Source of the DNA: Paramacrobiotus richtersi
Lineage: Eukaryota; Tardigrada; Eutardigrada; Parachela; Macrobiotidae
Length of the DNA: 23,306 nucleotides
Direction: 5' to 3'
Assembly: GCA_034698045.1 (NCBI GenBank)
Contig: JAQGAU010000841.1
Coordinates: 1 to 23,306 of the forward strand
Each line of letters begins with the position of its first letter. The stretch's first letter is position 1. This document shows positions 17,005 through 23,306 of the stretch, in pieces. The position numbers and the translations under genes were made by a program. Under the pieces are notes generated by a model that saw only the letters and a program-made list of their open reading frames with translations, was not told where the DNA came from and ran no database searches.

Positions 17005-17250
17005 CGTTGTCCACTGACCACACTGCGACAACACACAATGTCCAGTAGTAGCGGTATCAAAAACCCGACTGCCTTAATTACTAATCCTCATATCAAGAAA
17101 CTCCTCAAAACGTATGCGCAGACAGCCATGAACAGTCTGAGTGGGCCGGGAGGTTTCCGAAACGCTTGGAGCACTTCAGATGGTAAAGTAATCACGACCT
17201 CGACCAGCAGCAACAGTACCTCACCTAGACATAAATCTACTTCTTTTTAA
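17005..17250 (+). repeat. Module M2, copy 3, with an open frame
   Basis: Related to 6290-6500 and to the reverse complement of 4160-4376. Here the frame begins with ATG at 17038 and stays open to TAA at 17248-17250 (70 codons): a Ser-rich start, then KNPTAL, KTYAQTAMNS, GPGGF and a Ser/Thr-rich tail. The three copies keep the same phase across about 40 codons. This suggests M2 holds the remains of a coding sequence of its mobile element. No family recognised. Confidence 0.6.
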
Positions 17251-17271
17251 ATCCATTCGTATCCCTATGTA

Positions 17272-17935
17272 CAGCATATAGCATATAGCATATAGCATAA
17301 TTTACGGATCACGGGATATAGCACCATTCCCCCCAATGCTTTATCTGCAGGGGAAATCATAATAACATGGGGGGAAATTACTGTCTAACCTAAATCAGCC
17401 TTCGCAGCTCAACGGTTCCTTCACCTTCGAATCTGTCAAAACTGAACCACTTCGCATTCGTTTTGCCTTGAGTCAGTCTTGCCCCGCGATGGACCAAAAG
17501 TAAGCCAAAAATTTGGTGATATTTCGGTACCAAAAAAGTGTTGTTTCATGGCGGTTAAAGGAAATGCAAAGCGATTCTTTTTAACATGGGCAAGAGCCAG
17601 AACCGTTGAAAGTTGCGTCCGTACAAAACGCACGGTGTCTACGAACGCCTCGAATATCCTTCAGCCGCCATGAAACAGCACTTATTTGGTATCATAATAC
17701 TCGCCAAATTTTTGCCTTTCTTCTGGTCTATCGCAGGGCAAGACTGACTCAGGGCAAAACGAATGCGACGTGGTTCAGTTTTGACAGATTCGAAGGTGCA
17801 AGAAGCGTTGCGTTGCGAAGGCTGGTTCGGGTTAGACAGTGATTTCCCCTTATGTTATTATGATTTCCCCTGCAGATAAAGCATTGGGGGAATGGTGCTA
17901 TATCACATGCTCCGTAAATTATGTGGTATATGCTG
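17272..17935. mobile_element. Fold-back / MITE-like element, 664 bp
   Basis: Long inverted arms: 17272-17565 matches the reverse complement of about 17650-17935, ending CAGCATATA...TATATGCTG. Shared words include ATAATTTACGGA, GATATAGCACCATTCCCCC, AATGCTTTATCTGCAGGGGAAATCATAATAACAT in pieces, TTCGAATCTGTCAAAACTGAACCAC and TTGTTTCATGGCGG. The left end has three extra tandem copies of CATATAG. The centre, about 90 bp, holds no gene. No target duplication is visible. It starts just after an M2 repeat copy. Confidence 0.9.
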
Positions 17936-18989
17936 CGGCACTTGTCGAAGTAGCCTTCTTACTACGGTCATGCGCGAAGCGCGCGCGCACAAGGTGGGAA
18001 TATTCTTTGGCTGTTTCTCGTTCTGCAGAATAATGGAACTTGTGTGTTCCTGGGAATGCGTAAAGTCTGGCCTGTATTTAGGATTTTCCACGGTTTTCTG
18101 TGAATACGTATGATCAGATTATTAAGATTAGAATTTCTCCGTGGTAATTAAAATCGACACGTTAAACGTAGTTCTTTGTGTTTCCGTTCACTATCACCGG
18201 CGCTCGCACGAACGCCCATACAAATAAATGCGGCCCTTCACTACTCAATAGGCATACGCGATCATTGATTCCTTCGCATTTGCAAAAAGACAAGTCTGCA
18301 TCGTAGTTACCGAAGCAGACACAATGGCTAGACTTCGTACCGAAACGGTTGTCCGTGGTTTATTGCCTGCCTTATTCCCGACCGGTGACATGCGGTCTTA
18401 ATTTGCCGCTGCAATGCTCGTAACCAACTTTTCGTCAAGCACAACAGTCACAGTTCAACGTTAACCGCTGCGAATGCTTATTACGGTACCGGAGCCGAAA
18501 TAGTATTTTGAAATCTCGAGGTTTCCGCCATGATTTTTTAGCGTCCTTTCTCTTGGTCGCTTTATTTGAATGCCATTTTGTTCGATGCCAGAACGGACGC
18601 TGTCGATTACCACTGGATCATGTTTGAAGCGTGATTTATGGGTAAGAATTTAAAGGCCTGTTTTTGGCTTTGTGGGACTTCCGATTTATCTTTCCATTTT
18701 CGAATCGTAAGCGATAACTCATAACAGTATTAAATAAAGTTAGTTCAACTTGAAACGATTTTTTTACCGCAACGCAGTGCTGCATCAGTCTTGTGCGATT
18801 TATGAACACGTTCGAGGTGCCGTTGTTATATGCAGACGTGTTCGTACTTGGAATCTTTGGGTGTGCAGACAGTGTTAGACGGCTTTAGATGGACGAGGTG
18901 TAGCTTTTGCTTTTTCGTATTATTGAGTCAGTTGAGGTTGCTTGAGGATACGCACAGGCATTTGGACCGTAAGACTGGTGGACGACTGG
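17936..18989. other. No gene seen
   Basis: About 1 kb with only short frames lacking recognisable motifs (for example 17892-18113, which mostly reads through the arm of the fold-back element). GCGCGCGCGC occurs at 17979-17988. Confidence 0.35.
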
Positions 18990-19280
18990 TTGTGTGTGTT
19001 TTTTAACAAAAGAACGAATACAACTGTATGTAGCTTCGCATATAGTACTGCAAGTTGGATACGGTATGTTCCGAAAAGGCTTTCTTCTTCGAATTTTTCA
19101 GTAAAGTTGTAGCATTCATAATCCGAAAGACAGGTAGGCTGCAGCTAAAAGTTCTGTTCTGATGTAAGTGAATCCTGTACGTATGCGGTGCACCTACCCT
19201 CAAAAAGAAAGGCGGTTCATAGAATGGTAGCATAAAGGCCGATTCCAAGAACTATTTACTCTACTATTCGGTAACCGTGA
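18990..19280 (+). repeat. Module A, left part, split by the hAT-type element
   Basis: Direct match to the reverse complement of 4540-4830: GTACGTATGCGGTGCA, AAAGAAAGGCGGTTCA, CCAAGAACTATTT, ACTCTACTATTCGGTAACCGTGAG. It continues after the inserted element at 19921. Confidence 0.8.
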
Positions 19281-19288
19281 GTGGCTTG
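19281..19288. repeat. 8-bp target duplication, left
   Basis: GTGGCTTG at 19281-19288 and GTGGATTG at 19913-19920 flank the inserted element and differ at one base. The empty-site homologue (minus strand near 4535) reads GCGGTTTG once. Confidence 0.8.
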
Positions 19289-19912
19289 TAGAGATGAAAA
19301 ATCGTTCGTCTGAACGAAAACAAACTAAACGAAACTAAAGTTTCGTTTAGTATAGCTTTGAATTCAAAACAAATTTTTAGTTTTCGTTTAGTTTTGTTTT
19401 TGGCAATTTTGTGGCCAGTTAGTCTAGTTTTTGGGAAAACACAAGAATAGTTTCCGTTTAGCGTGAGCATGCGCAAATCATTTGTAAAAGTTGCATTTAC
19501 TAACTGCCGCATCCAAGTATATATTAACCGACATGCGTTTTGGTAAAAAACGCATTCGCCAGGTAGGTGTACTCGGCATTGGCCTTGTCCGGACCATACA
19601 AAACCTATGAGAAAAGGTAAGATCATGCCGAGCAGACATGTTTGGAGAATCATGCCTGGTGAAAACGCAATGGCCCTAATATTTTGTTCAGTACGCTAAC
19701 GCTTGAATCTCTGCAACATTAATGATGCGCAATTTCGTTTCGCCTAGTTTTTCCGCTGTCTGTTTTAATTATTGGTTTAGTTTAGTTTATTTTCCAATTT
19801 TAAATCGTTCGTGTAGTTTAGCGCGAAAGAGAACGAACGCGGTTTTAGTTTAGATTGAAGATGCTGCAAACTAATAGTTTACTTTTTTCAAGTAAACGAT
19901 TTTTCATCTCTA
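19289..19912. mobile_element. hAT-type non-autonomous DNA transposon, 624 bp
   Basis: Terminal inverted repeats TAGAGATGAAAAATCG (19289-19304) and its reverse complement (19897-19912) are perfect for 16 bp. Subterminal GTTTAGTTT/AAACTAAAC motifs are scattered in both orientations. The TAGAGATG terminus and the 8-bp duplication are hallmarks of hAT elements. A minus-strand frame of 129 codons (19653-19264) has no transposase motif, so the copy depends on an autonomous relative. It sits in module A, which is uninterrupted at 4377-4830. Confidence 0.88.
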
Positions 19913-19920
19913 GTGGATTG
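19913..19920. repeat. 8-bp target duplication, right
   Basis: GTGGATTG, partner of GTGGCTTG on the left side of the hAT-type element; one mismatch. Confidence 0.8.
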
Positions 19921-20080
19921 GCGTAGGCATCCGTAATATGTGCATACAGCGTACTTCTACACGGTACCAGTATTATGATCAAGTGGAATCGACCGTCAGC
20001 TTTGCGGTTCTGTTTGGCATGTTCGGTAAAAGCTAAAACATTCGGGATATTTTTAGGCAGGCGCAGTTGTTACTATAAAA
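19921..20080 (+). repeat. Module A, right part
   Basis: Resumes the match to the reverse complement of 4400-4530: ATGTGCATACAGCGTAC, TATTATGATC, TTTGCGGTTCTGTT, AAAGCTAAAACATTCGG. Homology fades by about 20080. Confidence 0.8.
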
Positions 20081-20439
20081 CCGCGCTTCGGAACCGTGAA
20101 GTCTGTACACGCAAACTATAGCTTAGTTGTGTCCGGTGCGGTGTAGTTGGTTCAAATCGAAATGCATTTTAAAAAACAGCGACTAATAGAACAAATTTTT
20201 CTCTAAAAATTAATGTATCACAATACTCGTATCTAGTACTGTATACTCTCACTTCTTTTGAAGTAAGTTCATGTTTTTTCACATTTACATATTTTGTTCT
20301 GCGTTATTTCACATTTGCAAAATGTAACAAACTGCGAAATGACTTACTGGCGTGATCTGTTGCATAGTATGCATAGATTGAAACGTTTACCTCACCGGAA
20401 ATATGTCTTTCACATCGCCTTGTATCGAATACGGATTAT
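20081..20439. other. No gene seen between modules A and M1
   Basis: About 360 bases without a domain-bearing frame. Since A and M1 lie on either side in the same orientation, this may be an internal part of the composite repeat for which no second copy exists in the window. Confidence 0.35.
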
Positions 20440-20980
20440 TTTCTGGATGCTCTGCATTTGGGCTAGATTGAGCACGATGATTAGATATGTAGACATCAGA
20501 TCGGTATTATAACGCTGTAGTGGGCGACGTTTTTTTCGTTGCAGTAAATTTTGAGGAGACGCGACAAAAGATAGAGAACACATAGCGCTCTAGTTGTGCA
20601 TGATGGCATGGTGCTCCTTGCATTTAAGCATCTGTGTTTCATCGCAATTAAGGGATGACTGACGCATTGTTTACCGATGTGTTCGACTTGAAAAGGACGT
20701 ATAGACTATAGACGTGCTTCCTGTCTGGCCACTTGTGCTTAAAACCAGACTGCTATTTGCTGGTGTCATTTGAGATTTGAGTACATCACCCTGCAATACC
20801 GACCGCCAATATATGCCGCGTCAGTGCGTACCTCCACCTATTGCACGTTTTCATAACGCTGTGTACTTAAATGCACTGCCACTCGCCGCGAATTGGAACA
20901 TTTCTTAACCAGATGTATACTGTATAGCTTCAGTCTCAGTGTTTGATTACGCGAGTACTGCATGCTAACATCCTCCGTAG
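20440..20980 (+). repeat. Module M1, copy 3, uninterrupted
   Basis: The most complete M1 copy in the window. Its first 215 bases match 15150-15370 and the rest matches 16491-16800, showing that those two blocks were once continuous. It also matches 5675-6115. No M2 follows it. Confidence 0.85.
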
Positions 20981-21104
20981 AACCACGCTACGTTTTTTTT
21001 ATCACGCATGGTTATTTATGGAAGTGCAAAAAAAATAAGAAAAAGAGGAATAAAAGAAATTTTAATCAGACGTAAGAAATTACTGCGAGAAATGTTCTGT
21101 GTTT

Positions 21105-21500
21105 CGTACAATAGAGTTAATTTTGCTGTTGCGAAAATGGTTTAGTATTTATAATTTTGCAAATAATTGAAAGTGGAAAGGAATAACGGTGTTCTGTAAA
21201 GACTACATGCTTTTGAATGATCTCAATCGAAACGGGAAAAACGTAGGGTCGAGGGTTTCGTCCCAGATGACGGGAAATTCGGGACGGTCCATGCTCCGAG
21301 CATTAAACTAAGCAGTATAAATGGAATTTATAGCAGCTCTGTTCGGTGTGCTACTTCGTGCTTATTTGTGCTATTTGAATCGGATATGTGCAGAAAGTAG
21401 AAAAGCCATCAAAAAAAGCCATCAGTTTTATGTTTTGCCTATCATTTTAACGTGTGCGTTTACATGAACACATATGCACGCGTAGCAAATGAGAGCGAAT
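21105..21500 (+). repeat. Diverged direct repeat C, copy 1
   Basis: Aligns to 22138-22545 over about 400 bases: AGAGTTAATT(T/C)TG(C/T)TGTTGCG, GCAAATAATTG, AGGAATAA(C/T)GGTGTTC, CAGTATAAAT, AGAAAGTAGAAA, CCATC(A/C)GTTTTATGT, CGCGT(A/G)GCAAATGAGA. There is a hairpin-forming GTCCCAGAT...GGGAC, and a TATAAAT box follows it. It may be a solo terminal repeat or a SINE-like unit. Confidence 0.7.
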
Positions 21501-22137
21501 ATTGTTCATTATACGTTAATGCAATATATAATTACATGACACACAATCCTTTGTTTGCTCTTTTCCTTCGCATATCCAAATCAATCACCAAGTAAAACAA
21601 AACCATGTAATTTTTGTTTATCTTTATCTTCTTTAGATTATGCTTAGTCACCCGATCTATTCCTCTCTATTTATTCATACCTGTTTTTCTTTCTATCCAT
21701 ATCTCTACTTTCACTTACAAACAAGCACCAGTAGAATGAGTCCGCTAACGGAAGTGGGTGGACATTTGATTGAAACTGACTGCCTAGGGAGAAATCTTTG
21801 GACATGAACTAACGTTTCATTTTACCCACAGCATTCATCAAAGAGACACTGCAACCGAGAGAACGAAATTCTTAGCAGTAGTATACGCTCTTCGAAAACC
21901 ATGCCCGTAGCACGGTTCTCTTTGGTGCGCTTCCATAATAAGTTGTTCGTTTCATACTGAAATACGATTTTGCTCTTTTAGAAATTTGGTATTCAATGAT
22001 TTTTAACCATAACATAAAAACGCGTTTGCTGTTTTGCAAATATTGATTGTTACTGGATGGTTGTTATCACGTGCGATGTTGGCAGGTGTTGCTCGACTGA
22101 GTGTGTTCCATCATGGAACAAGAAGATACTGAACCAA
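21501..22137. other. No gene seen; interior between the two C repeats
   Basis: AT-rich and pyrimidine-rich around 21610-21720 (TTTATCTTCTTT, TTTTTCTTTCTATCC). GACACTGCAACCGAGAGAACGAAAT near 21845 resembles GGCCACTGCAACCCGCACAATAAAAT after copy 2 (near 22552), so copy 1 may itself be interrupted here by about 340 bases. Confidence 0.35.
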
Positions 22138-22545
22138 ACACAGAGTTAATTCTGTTGTTGCGGAAATGGCTTCGGATTAATAATTCTGGGATTAATAATT
22201 GTGCAAATAATTGTAGGTAAATAGGAATAATGGTGTTCCGTAGATGTATACATGCTTCTAAATGTTCCGCATGTAGTGGGTAAGACGCTGGGTTCGAGGC
22301 CTTTGTCCCAAATGACGAGGATTTGGGACGGTTCATCGTGCGAGCTTTAAACTGTACAGTATAAATAAAATGCATAGAAACTTTGTACGGTATGCTATTT
22401 TGTGTTTATTTTGTCTTATTTAAATACGGTCTGTATGGAAAGTAGAAAGGCCAGAAAAACCCCATCCGTTTTATGTGTTACCTATCACTTCAACGTAGGC
22501 GTTTATACACGGATACATATAAACGCGTGGCAAATGAGATCAATC
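22138..22545 (+). repeat. Diverged direct repeat C, copy 2
   Basis: Partner of 21105-21500. This copy holds GGGTTCGAGGC (near 22290), similar to a tRNA B box, then a perfect hairpin GTCCCAAAT/ATTTGGGAC with a 7-base loop, then GTATAAAT about 40 bases on. A minus-strand frame across it (22375-22067) is not conserved in copy 1, so it is not called. Confidence 0.7.
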
Positions 22546-23234
22546 AGAAAAAGGCCACTGCAACCCGCACAATAAAATCGGTTCTATTATAGAAGTATTT
22601 GTTTTAATTATGGATTCTCCACATCACAGTTTAATCAATCTTTGGCATCCTTTATTTTGAATTTTTTTTTAATTTAACCTGGACTTGTTGCTGTGATTCA
22701 GATATATCTTCGTCCATGTACCTTCACAACTAGGCTGTAATAACTTGGCACAATCGGACGGAAGCTGTGGAATTTTTTGAAGGTAAAAACTAAACCGTTC
22801 ATTGATTTTCCCGTCCAACTGTAAAACTCACAGTCATGGTAGGTAGTACGTGTGTCTGGCAATGGGGCAAATATTTCTCTGTGGGCGAATGCGGAAAGTC
22901 AGTTTATTTTATTTCATTTGTTCTGGTTAGTTTTATCTTAGCTTTAAAACTTATTTAGAAATTATGCAGATACGGCTCCTTTATGTGTACTGTAGTAACC
23001 GTGTCCGAGCAGTTATTTCATAGTCACCTCTCCGCTAGCCTCTAACGTAAACGACCTCAGTGAGGCTCGCGCGTCTAAGTGTAGCTAGCGGTTTTCCAAA
23101 GATTTGGTTCGGATGAATTATATATGATTTTTAATTTTAATACGAAATAATACTATAGACTTGATTATTTCAAATATAATTTTTATAATATAAAGTTAAG
23201 TTATACTATAACATTACACTGTAAAATTGCAATA
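22546..23234. other. No gene seen
   Basis: About 690 AT-rich bases, with a T9-A-A-T-T-T run near 22661 and very AT-rich sequence from 23110 to 23215. No coding frame or RNA gene recognised. Confidence 0.35.
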
Positions 23235-23306
23235 CAGTAAAACCTGTGTACTTTGAACACGCGCCGTTAACCCAAAATTGTTCAAAGTAGACAGTTGTTC
23301 AAAGCA
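23235..23306 (+). mobile_element. Probable left end of a pogo/Tc1-like transposon, cut by the window edge
   Basis: A TA dinucleotide (23233-23234) is followed by CAGTAAAACCTGTG, the wording of pogo/Tigger-type terminal repeats. Inside is an 11-bp perfect inverted pair, TACTTTGAACA (23249-23259) and TGTTCAAAGTA (23279-23289), and a further TTGTTCAAAGCA at 23294-23305. These look like transposase-binding repeats. The other end and any transposase lie beyond the window. Confidence 0.5.

Noticed and set aside
4137-17230. M2 copies at 4.1 kb and 17.0 kb as terminal inverted repeats of the Polinton
   Set aside because: They are inverted and flank it, but M2 also occurs at 6.3 kb, and the order of neighbouring modules on the right does not mirror the left.
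22280-22300. tRNA gene
   Set aside because: Only a B-box-like GGTTCGAGG is present; no acceptor stem or anticodon arm can be folded around it.
1-23306. CRISPR array, bacterial operon or prophage
   Set aside because: No regular spacer-repeat structure and no ribosome-binding sites; the recognisable elements are all eukaryotic.

Overview
This is non-coding-rich genomic DNA from an animal, most likely an invertebrate; I cannot name the species. There are no bacterial operons, ribosome-binding sites or RNA genes. The window is dominated by decayed mobile DNA. I recognise a Polinton/Maverick (adintovirus-like) element, a LINE reverse-transcriptase fragment, a hAT-type element with 8-bp target duplications, two fold-back (MITE-like) elements and several old dispersed repeats. 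Almost every recognisable reading frame carries frameshifts or stops, so most of this is fossil sequence.

Layout. At 1-205 there is an unusually GC-rich stretch with GCCGACA/CCCGACA motifs. At 556-1389 (minus) lies an unidentified Pro/Tyr-rich coding region, possibly host. At 1390-4136 there is AT-rich non-coding DNA with a three-unit tandem repeat at 2027-2228. From 4137-6552 there are copies of a composite repeat (modules A, M1, M2), followed by CTTTGCCGT boxes at 6744-6895.

The Polinton remnant fills about 6965-14861. Minus-strand genes in transcription order are the packaging ATPase (12751-12064), a small basic protein (12071-11762), integrase (about 11215-10483), penton/minor capsid protein (10493-9569), a PY-like virion protein (9567-9244) and the N-terminal part of the protein-primed DNA polymerase B (8130-6965). 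Plus-strand genes are a C2H2 zinc-finger protein (8380-8766) and a block that starts 24 bp from the ATPase start and diverges from it. That block holds a possible nuclease-like gene, a clear TATA-binding-protein (TBP) homologue (13224-13770), two matching CxC...HxxxxH fingers and a last short gene. Genes overlap by a few bases or are one base apart, which is virus-like packing. I could not find the major capsid protein, the protease, the polymerase domain or the terminal inverted repeats, so the element cannot be functional.

From 14880 to the end the window holds another M1/M2 repeat copy split by a 1.1-kb insertion carrying LINE coding remnants (15371-16490), a 0.66-kb fold-back element (17272-17935), repeat module A split by a hAT-type element (19289-19912), a further M1 copy (20440-20980), a diverged pair of direct repeats (21105-21500 and 22138-22545) and what looks like the terminus of a pogo/Tc1-like transposon running off the right edge (23235-23306).

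The most interesting point is the TBP homologue inside a Polinton gene cluster, together with linked zinc-finger genes. It suggests an element that carried its own transcription-initiation or regulatory module.
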